64,000 bases of DNA, taken from the NCBI RefSeq assembly GCF_900091575.1, contig NZ_FMCR01000003.1:968434-1032433 (forward strand), in the 5' to 3' direction. This document shows positions 50,107-57,686 of the stretch, in pieces. The notes below the pieces were generated by a model. That model was not told where the DNA came from and did not search any database. It was given only the letters and a program-made list of their open reading frames with translations. The stretch is from Micromonospora saelicesensis (lineage in GTDB: Bacteria > Actinomycetota > Actinomycetes > Mycobacteriales > Micromonosporaceae). How positions within the stretch are numbered: the stretch's first letter is position 1; each line of letters starts with the position of its first letter. The translations under genes and the position numbers were made by a program.

Positions 50107-50320
50107 TCTGGAGGAATCGCGGCGACGACGGTGCGCCGCAGAGTGACGACATAATCGCAGGTGGTGATGACGATCGATGGACCTCGGACGTTCGGTGCAC
50201 CGCACCGGCCACCGTGGAGATCGTGATCTCGGCCGGTCGCGCTATTCAACGACCGGGGATCGTGTGATCTGCTTCTGCCTGGCGTGAACTGAAATTCCAA
50301 GCGAACTTGTGGGGAGTCGC
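50107..50320 (+). promoter_or_regulatory. Leader of the Alg14-Alg13-GT2 operon, 214 bp
   Basis: No gene seen. An inverted repeat, GAGATC (50217-50222) with GATCTC (50225-50230), sits about 90 bp before the start and may be an operator. The break in tight gene coupling suggests a separate promoter here, but no convincing -35/-10 pair was found. Confidence 0.4.
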
Positions 50321-50800
50321 GTGGACACGAACAACGACGACAGTGGGGCGCCGGTGCTGCTGCTGGTCGGCTCCAGCGGCGGCCATCTGGCCCAACTACT
50401 GGCCCTGCGGCCCTGGTACGAACAGTGGCGGCGTTGCTGGGTCACCTTCGACACCCCGGAGGCGGTGTCGCTGCTGGCCGGGGAGGACCTGGTGCCGGCG
50501 CACCACCCGACCACCCGCAACGTGCCGAACCTGCTGCGCAACGCGCTGCTGGCCTGGCAGGTGCTGCGGGCCCGGCGGGTCGCCGCCGTGGTCACCACCG
50601 GCGCCGGTGTGGCGGTGCCGTTCGTGGTGCTGGCCCGGCTGCGGCGCATCCCGACCGTCTACATCGAGGTGTACGACCGGATCGACACCCCGACGTTGAC
50701 CGCTCGGCTCTGCCGGCCGTTCCTGTCCGCGATGCTCGTGCAGTGGGACGAGCAGCGCCGGCAGTACCCCGAGGCGACAGTCGTCGGGACGCTGCTGTGA
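50321..50800 (+). CDS. Alg14-like glycosyltransferase subunit
   Basis: Codes for 159 residues from GTG 50321, with GGGGAG upstream; GTG 50309 is an alternative. The N-terminal VLLLVGSSGGHLAQLLAL is the Alg14/EpsE-type glycine-rich motif, and VVTTGAGVAVPFVVLARLRRIPTVYIE is typical of the acceptor-side half of GT28-type transferases. In eukaryotes and many bacteria Alg14 anchors the catalytic Alg13 to the membrane, and together they add a sugar from a UDP donor to a lipid carrier. Its stop overlaps the start of the Alg13-like gene (GTGA), so the two halves are made together. Confidence 0.88.
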   Translation: MDTNNDDSGAPVLLLVGSSGGHLAQLLALRPWYEQWRRCWVTFDTPEAVSLLAGEDLVPAHHPTTRNVPNLLRNALLAWQVLRARRVAAVVTTGAGVAVPFVVLARLRRIPTVYIEVYDRIDTPTLTARLCRPFLSAMLVQWDEQRRQYPEATVVGTLL

Positions 50801-51471
50801 CCGGGGAGACGGGCACGGCCCGGCGTCCGCAACCCCGGCCGGCCACCGAGGCGGCCCGCCTGCCCCGCCAACGCGACAGCTCGGCGGTCGCCCAGCTTCG
50901 ACTGCTGGTCGCGGTGGGCACCGACAAGCACCCCTTCGACCGGCTCGTCGACTGGTTGGCGCAGTGGCACGCGCAGGCCGCCGGCCCGATCGGGCTGACC
51001 ATGCAGCACGGGCACACCACCGCGCCCCAGCTGAGCGGCGCGGTGCCGTTCCTCGGCCACGACGCGTTGCAGCAGGCGATGATCGATGCCGACCTGGTGG
51101 TCTGCCACGGTGGCCCGGCGACCATCCTGGAGGCCCGCCGGCACGGCCACCTGCCCATCGTGGTGCCCCGCGATCCGGCTCGCGGCGAGCACGTCGACAA
51201 CCACCAGCTCCTCTTCGCCCGCCGGCTCGGCGCCGCCGGGCTGGTGGCGCTCTGTGAGACCCGGGAGGCCCTGCACGACGCGTTGGCCGCCGGGGTGGCC
51301 GACCCGTCCCGGTACGCGGTGGCCGCCGACCCGGAGGCACACGAGGCACGACGGGCGGCGGTGGCCCGGGTCGGGCAGATCGTCGACGACCTGGTGGCCC
51401 GTTCGACCCCGCGCCCACCCCGGTGGCGGGCCTGGTCCCGGCCGCGCCCGGGTACGAAGGAGATTCGATGA
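50797..51471 (+). CDS. Alg13-like glycosyltransferase subunit (GT28 C-terminal domain)
   Basis: Codes for 224 residues from GTG 50797. After a variable basic N-terminus, LLVAVGTDKHPFDRLVDWLAQW and the donor-binding HGGPATILEARRHGHLPIVVPRDPARGEHVDNHQLLFARRL mark the MurG-like GT28 C-terminal domain. It is the nucleotide-sugar-binding partner of the Alg14-like protein just upstream. By analogy to EpsE/EpsF-type pairs it probably adds the second sugar of the repeat unit. The sugar cannot be told. Its stop overlaps the ATG of the GT2 gene. Confidence 0.88.
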   Translation: MTGETGTARRPQPRPATEAARLPRQRDSSAVAQLRLLVAVGTDKHPFDRLVDWLAQWHAQAAGPIGLTMQHGHTTAPQLSGAVPFLGHDALQQAMIDADLVVCHGGPATILEARRHGHLPIVVPRDPARGEHVDNHQLLFARRLGAAGLVALCETREALHDALAAGVADPSRYAVAADPEAHEARRAAVARVGQIVDDLVARSTPRPPRWRAWSRPRPGTKEIR

Positions 51472-52391
51472 CCCAGCAGCCGACCGTCAGCGTCGTGGTG
51501 CCCACCCGGGACCGCCCCGAGCTGCTGCGGGCCGCGGTGCGCGCGATCCTGGCACAGGACTACCCGGGCCTGATCGAGGTCGTCGTGGTGTTCGACCAGT
51601 CCGCGCCGGACGAGTCGCTGACCGAGCTGGGCAGCGGCCCGGCCCGCGTGGTGCGGGTGATCCACAACGGTCGTACCCCCGGGTTGGCCGGTGCGCGCAA
51701 CAGCGGCACCCTCGCGGCCGAGGGCGAGCTGGTCGCGTTCTGCGACGACGACGACGAGTGGCTGCCCGCCAAGCTGGCCGCCCAGGTCGACGCGCTGGCC
51801 GGCGATCCGGCCGCCGAGTTCGTCTGCTGCGGCATCCGGGTCAACTACGACGGGCACACAGTCGACCGGGTGCTCGACAAGGACCGGATCACCCTGGACG
51901 ACCTGCTGCGCGACCGGATGACGGAGCTGCACCCGTCGACCTTCCTGATCCGCGCCACCGCGTTGCGCGACGGGTTTGGGCTAGTCGACGAGGAGATCCC
52001 GGGCAGCTACGCGGAGGACTACGAGTTCCTGCTGCGGGCGGCGCGCAGCGCGCCGCTGATCAACCTGCGGACGCCGTCGGTGCTGGTTCGCTGGCACAAG
52101 CGCTCGTACTTCGCGCAGCGCTGGGACACCATCTCGGAGGCGTTGCAGTGGTTGCTGCGGCGCTACCCGGAGTTCGCCAGTCAACCGGCCGGCGAGGCCC
52201 GGGTGTCCGGGCAGATCGCCTTCGCCCAGGCCGCCTCCGGCGACCGCCGGGGTGCGTTGCGCTGGGCCCGGCGCACCCTGCGGAGCAACCCCCGCGAGCC
52301 GCGCGCCTACCTGGCCCTCGCCGTCGCCGGTCGGGTGGTCCGGGCCGACGCGGTGCTGCGCACCCTGCACAAGCGCGGTCGGGGGATCTGA
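51468..52391 (+). CDS. Family 2 glycosyltransferase
   Basis: Codes for 307 residues from ATG 51468, overlapping the Alg13-like stop; GAAGGA lies upstream. The GT-A fold is clear: VSVVVPTRDRPELLRAAVRAILAQDYPG, LAGARNSGTLAAEGELVAFCDDDDEWLPAKL with the metal-binding Asp cluster, and a late EDYEFLLRAARSAPLINL with the catalytic-type Glu-Asp. It adds one sugar to the lipid-linked unit. With the Alg14/13 pair it forms a second small operon. No priming phosphosugar transferase is seen, so another locus must start the repeat unit. Confidence 0.9.
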   Translation: MTQQPTVSVVVPTRDRPELLRAAVRAILAQDYPGLIEVVVVFDQSAPDESLTELGSGPARVVRVIHNGRTPGLAGARNSGTLAAEGELVAFCDDDDEWLPAKLAAQVDALAGDPAAEFVCCGIRVNYDGHTVDRVLDKDRITLDDLLRDRMTELHPSTFLIRATALRDGFGLVDEEIPGSYAEDYEFLLRAARSAPLINLRTPSVLVRWHKRSYFAQRWDTISEALQWLLRRYPEFASQPAGEARVSGQIAFAQAASGDRRGALRWARRTLRSNPREPRAYLALAVAGRVVRADAVLRTLHKRGRGI

Positions 52392-52485
52392 GCCGCCGCC
52401 CGCGTGAGCGGGCGGCGGCGTCCGCTGGGCGGGACGCGACGGGGAGCGCGCTGCGTCGGTGGCCCGCCGTGACAGACTGACCGCT

Positions 52486-53664
52486 GTGTTGCGCTGGTTG
52501 ACTGCAGGTGAATCGCACGGTCCCGCCCTCGTCGCGATGTTGGAGGGGGTGCCGGCCGGCATTGAGGTGACCACCACCGAGATCGCCGACGAGCTGGCCC
52601 GTCGACGGCTGGGCTACGGGCGGGGTGCCCGGATGTCGTTCGAGCGGGACGAGGTCGAGCTGCTCGGCGGCCTGCGGCACGGCGTGACCCTGGGCAGCCC
52701 GGTGGCGATCCGGGTCGGCAACTCCGAGTGGCCGAAGTGGCAGACCGTGATGGCCGCCGACCCGGTCGACCCCGACGAGCTGGCCCGGCAGGCCCGTAAC
52801 GCCCCGCTGACCCGCCCCCGGCCGGGCCACGCGGACCTGGCCGGCATGCAGAAGTACGGCCACACCGACGCCCGGCCGATCCTGGAGCGCGCCAGCGCAC
52901 GGGAGACCGCCGCCCGGGTGGCTGTCGGCACTGTCGCCAAGGCGCTGATCCGTCAGGCGCTCGGCATCGAGATCGTCTCGCACGTCGTCGAGCTGGGCCC
53001 GGTGGCCGCGAAGCCCGGGCTGCGTCCCACGCCGTCCGACACGGCCCGGATCGACGCCGACCCGCTGCGCTGCCTCGACCCGGAGGCCAGCGCCCTGATG
53101 GTCGCCGAGGTCGATGCCGCGAAGAAGGCCGCCGACACCCTCGGCGGCGTGGTCGAGGTGCTGGCGTACGGGGTGCCACCAGGGCTGGGCAGCCACGTGC
53201 AGTGGGACCGCAAGCTCGACGCCCGGCTGGCCACCGCGCTGATGTCCATCCAGGCGATCAAGGGCGTGGAGATCGGCGACGGCTGGCAGCAGGCCCGCTC
53301 CCGCGGCTCCGAGGCGCACGACGAGATCATCCCGTCGGCCACCGGCGTCCGCCGGGTCACCGACCGGGCCGGCGGGCTGGAGGGTGGCATCACCACCGGT
53401 GAGCCGCTGCGGGTCCGCGCCGCGATGAAGCCGATCTCCTCGCTGAACCGGGCGCTGGCCACCGTGGACGTCACCACCGGCGAGCCGGCCACCGCGATCA
53501 ACCAGCGCTCCGACGTCTGCGCGGTGCCCGCCGCGGCGGTGGTCGCCGAGGCGATGGTGGCGCTGGTGCTGGCCGAGGCGGCCACCGAGAAGTTCGGCGG
53601 AGACTCGATCGCCGAGATCCGCCGCAACCTGGCCGGGTATCTCGACGCGCTGGTCATCCGCTGA
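52486..53664 (+). CDS. aroC: Chorismate synthase
   Basis: Codes for 392 residues. It converts EPSP to chorismate using reduced FMN, the last common step of aromatic synthesis. Signatures are LRWLTAGESHGPALVAMLEGVPAG, RRLGYGRGARMSFERDEVELLGG, the GHADLAGMQKYGHTDARPILERASARETAARVA segment and RAAMKPISSLNRALATVD. GTG 52486 is used; TTG 52489 is equally near. Its TGA overlaps the aroK ATG. It restarts the shikimate gene run after the glycan locus. Confidence 0.96.
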   Translation: MLRWLTAGESHGPALVAMLEGVPAGIEVTTTEIADELARRRLGYGRGARMSFERDEVELLGGLRHGVTLGSPVAIRVGNSEWPKWQTVMAADPVDPDELARQARNAPLTRPRPGHADLAGMQKYGHTDARPILERASARETAARVAVGTVAKALIRQALGIEIVSHVVELGPVAAKPGLRPTPSDTARIDADPLRCLDPEASALMVAEVDAAKKAADTLGGVVEVLAYGVPPGLGSHVQWDRKLDARLATALMSIQAIKGVEIGDGWQQARSRGSEAHDEIIPSATGVRRVTDRAGGLEGGITTGEPLRVRAAMKPISSLNRALATVDVTTGEPATAINQRSDVCAVPAAAVVAEAMVALVLAEAATEKFGGDSIAEIRRNLAGYLDALVIR

Positions 53665-54167
53665 TGGCACCGGTCGTCGTGCTGGTCGGCGCGCCCGGCT
53701 GCGGCAAGACCACCGTCGGGCGGGCGCTCGCCGCCACCCTCGGCGTGGAGTTCCGCGACACCGACACCGACATCGAGCAGATGGCCGGGAAGCCGATCCC
53801 GGAGATCTTCATCGACGAGGGTGAGGCGCACTTCCGTACCCTGGAACGGGCCGCCGTGGCCGCGGCGCTGGCCGGCGGCACTGGCGTGCTCGCCCTCGGC
53901 GGCGGCGCGGTGCTGGCCGAGGAGACCCGAGCGGCCCTGATCGGGCACCGGGTGGTGCACCTCTCGGTCGAGCTGCCCGACGCGGTGCGGCGGGTCGGGC
54001 TCGGCGCCGGCCGGCCGCTGCTGGCGATCAACCCACGGGCCACCCTCAAGCACCTGCTGGACCAGCGCCGGCCGCTCTACGCCGAGGTCGCCACCGAGAC
54101 GGTGGTCACCGACGGCCGGGCCCCGGCGCAGGTCGTCGCCGAGGTCGCCGCCCTGCTGCCCCGCTGA
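53664..54167 (+). CDS. aroK: Shikimate kinase
   Basis: Codes for 167 residues. It phosphorylates shikimate at O3. Walker A GAPGCGKTT is at residues 9-17, the shikimate-binding FRDTDTDIEQ follows, then FRTLERAAVAAALAG and LALGGGAVL. AGRPLL with the lid Arg residues is near residue 115. The ATG overlaps the aroC stop. A nested hairpin follows at 54181, and aroB is displaced downstream by a hydrolase/regulator pair, so the usual aroK-aroB link is broken. Confidence 0.95.
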   Translation: MAPVVVLVGAPGCGKTTVGRALAATLGVEFRDTDTDIEQMAGKPIPEIFIDEGEAHFRTLERAAVAAALAGGTGVLALGGGAVLAEETRAALIGHRVVHLSVELPDAVRRVGLGAGRPLLAINPRATLKHLLDQRRPLYAEVATETVVTDGRAPAQVVAEVAALLPR

Positions 54168-54180
54168 CGTCGCCCTGCCC

Positions 54181-54255
54181 CGCCGATCTTGCAGTAGCTG
54201 CCCCAACGTAGGGGGCATTCCCCGCATCTCGGCAACCGGAACTGCAAGATCGGCG
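54181..54255. repeat. GATC-containing nested palindrome after aroK
   Basis: Outer arms CGCCGATCTTGCAGT (54181-54195) and 54241-54255 match perfectly over 15 bp; an inner stem TGCCCC (54199-54204) with GGGGCA (54112 is outside: the partner is 54212-54217) lies in the loop. It sits between convergent genes and probably terminates both. It shares the outer GATC with the elements at 2306, 17352 and 22833. Confidence 0.8.
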
Positions 54256-54269
54256 CAGTGGGCTGGTTC

Positions 54270-54998
54270 TCAGCCGCGGGCGATCAGGTCGAGGACGTCG
54301 GTTAGAGCCTTCGGCTCGCTGAGCATCGGCCAGTGCCCGGTGGGCAGCTCGTGCAACTGGCCGTCGGCCAGGCCGGTGAAGAACGGATGCTCCTGTTGGA
54401 TCATCTGCTGCACCACGCTGAGCGGGAAGGTGCTGGCCACCAGCGCGGTCGGCACCGGGTGCCCGCCGGTGCGTCGGACCGGGTCGGTGGCGGCCCGCAG
54501 CGGCTGCGGGGTGGCCCGGGTGCGCAGCAGCGCGAGCGTCGGCTCGTCCAGGCCGGCCAGGTTGGTCGGGTCGGCGGCCGGATCCCAGGCCGGCGGCGGC
54601 AGCAGGTGCCCGGTGCCGATCGCGGCCCGCAGCCGCTGCTGCTCCTCCGGCGGCAGCGTGTCGAACTGCGCCGTGCCGTCCGGCAACGGCCCGCTCTCCA
54701 CGTAGACGATCCGGGCGATCCGGTGCGGGACGCGGTCCGCCGCTTGGGCGGCCGGCATTCCCCCTCCGGAGTGCCCGACCAGCAGTACGTCGCGCAGGTC
54801 CTCGACCTCGATCAGTCGGACGATGTCGCTGGTGTGCGTGTCCAGGCCGACCTCCGGACCGGCGAGGTGGTCGCGTTCGGCCACCCCGGTCAGCGTCATC
54901 GGATAGACCTCGTGCCCCTGCGACCGCAGCGCGGCGGTCACGTCCCGCCACGCCCAGGCACCCAGCCAGAATCCCGGCACCAGCACGAATGTCGCCAT
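54270..54998 (-). CDS. Alpha/beta hydrolase
   Basis: A 242-residue esterase-type hydrolase. The nucleophile elbow GHSGGG lies in DVLLVGHSGGGMPAAQAAD, the oxyanion region is VLVPGFWLGAWAWRDV, and the catalytic His is likely in ELPTGHWPMLSEP. The plan matches hydroxynitrile-lyase/salicylate-esterase-like members, but the substrate is unknown. It is divergent from a WYL-domain regulator with 79 bp between starts, a common pairing in which the regulator controls the hydrolase gene. The pair separates aroK from aroB. Confidence 0.85.
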   Translation of the reverse strand: MATFVLVPGFWLGAWAWRDVTAALRSQGHEVYPMTLTGVAERDHLAGPEVGLDTHTSDIVRLIEVEDLRDVLLVGHSGGGMPAAQAADRVPHRIARIVYVESGPLPDGTAQFDTLPPEEQQRLRAAIGTGHLLPPPAWDPAADPTNLAGLDEPTLALLRTRATPQPLRAATDPVRRTGGHPVPTALVASTFPLSVVQQMIQQEHPFFTGLADGQLHELPTGHWPMLSEPKALTDVLDLIARG

Positions 54999-55039
54999 CT
55001 GTGGCTCCTTCTCTCGGCTACCGACAGACCGTACGATCT

Positions 55040-55064
55040 AAACCGGACAGGATCCGCCCGGTTT
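55040..55064. promoter_or_regulatory. Inverted repeat between the hydrolase and WYL regulator genes
   Basis: AAACCGG (55040-55046) and CCGGTTT (55058-55064) are 7-bp inverted arms, 11 bp apart, in the 79-bp divergent gap and just before the regulator's GAAGGA ribosome-binding site. Probably the operator of the WYL regulator. Confidence 0.55.
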
Positions 55065-55077
55065 GAAGGAGTGGCCC

Positions 55078-56076
55078 GTGTCACATCCCGCGGGGCGGGT
55101 GCTGGCTCTGCTCGAACTGCTGCAGACCCGGCACCGGTCGACGGCCGCCGAACTGGCCGGCCACCTGGGGGTGGATGAGCGGACCGTGCGGCGGTACGCG
55201 ACCACGCTTGTGGAGCTGGGCATTCCCGTCACCGCCGACCGGGGCCGCTACGGCGGCTACCGGCTGCACTCCGGTTACAAGCTGCCGCCGCTGATGCTCA
55301 CCGACGACGAGGCGGTGGCCGTGCTGCTCGGCCTCGTCGTCGCCGAACGGGTCGGGCTCGCCACCGAGCAGCCCGCCACCGCCAGCGCGCTGGCGAAGAT
55401 CCGCCGGGTGCTGCCCGCGGCGCTCGCCGACCGGCTCGCCGCCGTCCAGGAGCACCTGGGCTTCACCCTGCGTCGTCCGGAGCCGGAGCGCGGACCGGCG
55501 TCCAGCACCCTGCTCGCGCTGGCCTCGGCCACCCGGCACCGGCAGCGCGTGGCACTGGACTACCGCTCCTGGCGGGGCGAGCAGTCGCACCGCGAACTCG
55601 ACCCGTACGGGCTGGTCTTCCACGCCGGCCGTTGGTATGTCACCGGCCACGACCACCGGCGCGGGGAGATCCGCACCTTCCGACTGGACCGGATCGGCGC
55701 GGTGACGCCCGGCGCGGCGAGCTTCACCGTGCCGGACGGCTTCGAGGCGGTGGCCTGGGTGACCCGGTCGCTGGCCGGGGTGCCGTACACGCACGAGGTG
55801 GAGGTCGTGCTGGAGACCGACCTGGTCGCCGCCCGCCGCCGCATCCCGCCCAGCGTGGCCGAGTTGACCGCCACCACCGACGGGGTGCTGCTGCGGGCCC
55901 GAGCGGAGAGCCTGCCCGGGATGGCGGCGCTGCTCGCCGGGCTGGGCTGTCCGTTCACCGTGCGGCATCCGGACGCGCTGCGCGCCGCGGTGGCCGAACA
56001 CGCCCGCCGGTTGGCGGACTGGGCCGCCCGGCCAGCAGGTGGACAGCCGCCCTCCCCGCGCCGCCCGCTGGACTAG
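55078..56076 (+). CDS. WYL-domain transcriptional regulator (YafY-like)
   Basis: Codes for 332 residues from GTG 55078, with GAAGGA seven bases upstream. An N-terminal HTH_11-type winged helix (RVLALLELLQTRHRSTAAELAGHLGVDERTVRRYATTLVELGIPVTADRGRYGGYRL) is followed by a WYL domain at about 145-220 (RVALDYRSWRGEQSHRELDPYGLVFHAGRWYVTGHDHRRGEIRTFRLDRI) and a WCX C-terminal domain. WYL proteins bind nucleic acid or small ligands and act as repressors or activators. It is divergent from the alpha/beta hydrolase gene. The frame ends 10 nt before the aroB ATG. Confidence 0.9.
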   Translation: MSHPAGRVLALLELLQTRHRSTAAELAGHLGVDERTVRRYATTLVELGIPVTADRGRYGGYRLHSGYKLPPLMLTDDEAVAVLLGLVVAERVGLATEQPATASALAKIRRVLPAALADRLAAVQEHLGFTLRRPEPERGPASSTLLALASATRHRQRVALDYRSWRGEQSHRELDPYGLVFHAGRWYVTGHDHRRGEIRTFRLDRIGAVTPGAASFTVPDGFEAVAWVTRSLAGVPYTHEVEVVLETDLVAARRRIPPSVAELTATTDGVLLRARAESLPGMAALLAGLGCPFTVRHPDALRAAVAEHARRLADWAARPAGGQPPSPRRPLD

Positions 56077-56086
56077 GCTGCCGGCG

Positions 56087-57166
56087 ATGGACAAGGTGAC
56101 CCGAATTCCGGTCGGCGGCGAGCGGCCGTACGACGTCTTGGTGGGACGTGACCTGCTGGGTGCGCTGCCTGGCCTGCTGCCCGGCGCGACCCGGGTGGCG
56201 GTGCTGCACGCGCCTCCGCTCAAGGCCCTCGCGGACGCGCTCGGCGAACGCCTGCGCGCGGCCGGCGTCGAGCCACTGCCGATCGAGGTGCCCGACGCCG
56301 AGTCGGGAAAGCACATCGAGGTGGCCGCCTCCTGCTGGGACCGGCTCGGAGCGGCCGGCTTCACCCGTACCGACGCGGTGGTCGGGGTGGGCGGCGGCGC
56401 GGTGACCGACCTGGCCGGCTTCGTCGCGGCCTGCTGGCTGCGGGGTGTGCGCTGGGTGCCGGTGGCGACCTCGCTGCTGGGCATGGTGGATGCCGCGGTG
56501 GGCGGCAAGACGGGCATCAACACGGCCGCCGGCAAGAACCTGGTGGGCGCGTTCCACCCGCCGGTCGGGGTCTTGGCCGACCTGTCCACTCTGGACAGCC
56601 TGCCCGCTGTGGACCTGGCGGCCGGGTTGGCCGAGGTCGTCAAGTGCGGGTTCATCGCCGACCCGACGATCCTGGATCTCATCGAGAACGACCCGGAGGC
56701 CGCCACCGACCCCCGTGGGCCGGTGAGCCGGGAGCTGATCGAGCGGGCCATCCGGGTCAAGGCCGACGTGGTCGCCGGCGACCTGCGCGAGTCGGGCCTG
56801 CGGGAGGTGCTCAACTACGGTCACACGCTGGCCCACGCCATCGAGCAGAACGAGGGCTACCGCTGGCGGCACGGCCACGCGGTCGCCGTGGGTCTGGTGT
56901 ACGCGGCCACGCTGGCCAGGCTCGCCGGGCGGCTGGACGCGCCGACCGCCGACCGACACCGGGTCACGCTGAGCGCGCTGGGTCTGCCGGTGAGCTACCC
57001 GGCCGACGCCTGGCCGCAGCTGTTGGCCGCGATGCGGGTGGACAAGAAGACCCGGGGCAGTCGGCTGCGCTTCGTGGTGCTCGACGGGCTGGCCCGCCCG
57101 GCGATGTTGGAGGGCCCCGACGACGCGTTGCTGGAGGCCGCCTACCGGGAGGTGGCAACCGCGTGA
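56087..57166 (+). CDS. aroB: 3-Dehydroquinate synthase
   Basis: Codes for 359 residues. It cyclises DAHP to 3-dehydroquinate with NAD and a divalent metal. Signature stretches are VGVGGGAVTDLAGFVAACWLRGVRWVPVATSLLGMVDAAVGGKTGIN, GLAEVVKCGFI (metal ligand Glu) and LNYGHTLAHAIEQ with HGHAVAVGLVYA (His ligands). ATG 56087 gives the family start MDKVTRIPVGGERPYDVLVG. It follows the WYL regulator by 10 nt but belongs functionally with aroC, aroK and aroQ. Its stop overlaps the aroQ GTG. Confidence 0.96.
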   Translation: MDKVTRIPVGGERPYDVLVGRDLLGALPGLLPGATRVAVLHAPPLKALADALGERLRAAGVEPLPIEVPDAESGKHIEVAASCWDRLGAAGFTRTDAVVGVGGGAVTDLAGFVAACWLRGVRWVPVATSLLGMVDAAVGGKTGINTAAGKNLVGAFHPPVGVLADLSTLDSLPAVDLAAGLAEVVKCGFIADPTILDLIENDPEAATDPRGPVSRELIERAIRVKADVVAGDLRESGLREVLNYGHTLAHAIEQNEGYRWRHGHAVAVGLVYAATLARLAGRLDAPTADRHRVTLSALGLPVSYPADAWPQLLAAMRVDKKTRGSRLRFVVLDGLARPAMLEGPDDALLEAAYREVATA

Positions 57167-57588
57167 AGGTCTACGTCCTGAACGGGCCGAACCTGGGCCG
57201 GCTGGGCACCCGCGAGCCCGACGTGTACGGCGCGACCAGCTACGCGGACCTGGTGGCGCTCTGTGAGAGCACCGGTCGGGAGCTGGGGCTGGCGGTGACG
57301 GTCCGGCAGACCGACGCGGAGCACGAGCTGCTCGGCTGGCTGCACACGGCGGCCGACGAGGGCGCTGCGGTCGTGCTCAACCCGGCGGCCTGGTCGCACT
57401 ACTCGTACGCGGTGCGGGACGCCTGCGCCATGCTGCGGGGGCCGCTGGTGGAGGTGCACATCTCCAACATCCACACCCGTGAGGAGTTCCGGCACCATTC
57501 GGTGGTCTCGGCGGTGGCGACCGGGGTGATCTGCGGTCTCGGTATCGACGGCTATCGTCTCGCTCTGCACCATCTGGCCACCCGCTGA
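57163..57588 (+). CDS. aroQ: Type II 3-dehydroquinate dehydratase
   Basis: A 141-residue dodecameric dehydratase, type II. It opens VKVYVLNGPNLGRLGTREPDVYG, with the catalytic Arg in LGRLGTREP and the Tyr in DVYG; HISNIHTREEFRHHSVVS holds further active-site residues. It forms 3-dehydroshikimate from 3-dehydroquinate. The GTG overlaps the aroB stop (GTGA). aroB and aroQ are consecutive steps, so coupling is sensible. Confidence 0.95.
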   Translation: MKVYVLNGPNLGRLGTREPDVYGATSYADLVALCESTGRELGLAVTVRQTDAEHELLGWLHTAADEGAAVVLNPAAWSHYSYAVRDACAMLRGPLVEVHISNIHTREEFRHHSVVSAVATGVICGLGIDGYRLALHHLATR

Positions 57589-57628
57589 GGGCCCACCCAC
57601 TGGGCGCTCCGAACGGGGGGCCGTCCGA

Positions 57629-57676
57629 TTCGACGCAGCTTGTAGACTTGCCAGGTCTGTCCGCCAATTGATGATC
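57629..57676 (+). promoter_or_regulatory. Candidate efp promoter element
   Basis: TAGACT at 57643-57648 is a plausible -10 hexamer, followed by GGTCTGT ten bases on. A close match of the same arrangement stands before yajC at 4841. No -35 match was found. AAGGCAGG (57674-57682) is a modest ribosome-binding site for efp. Confidence 0.35.
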
Positions 57677-57686
57677 AAGGCAGGAA

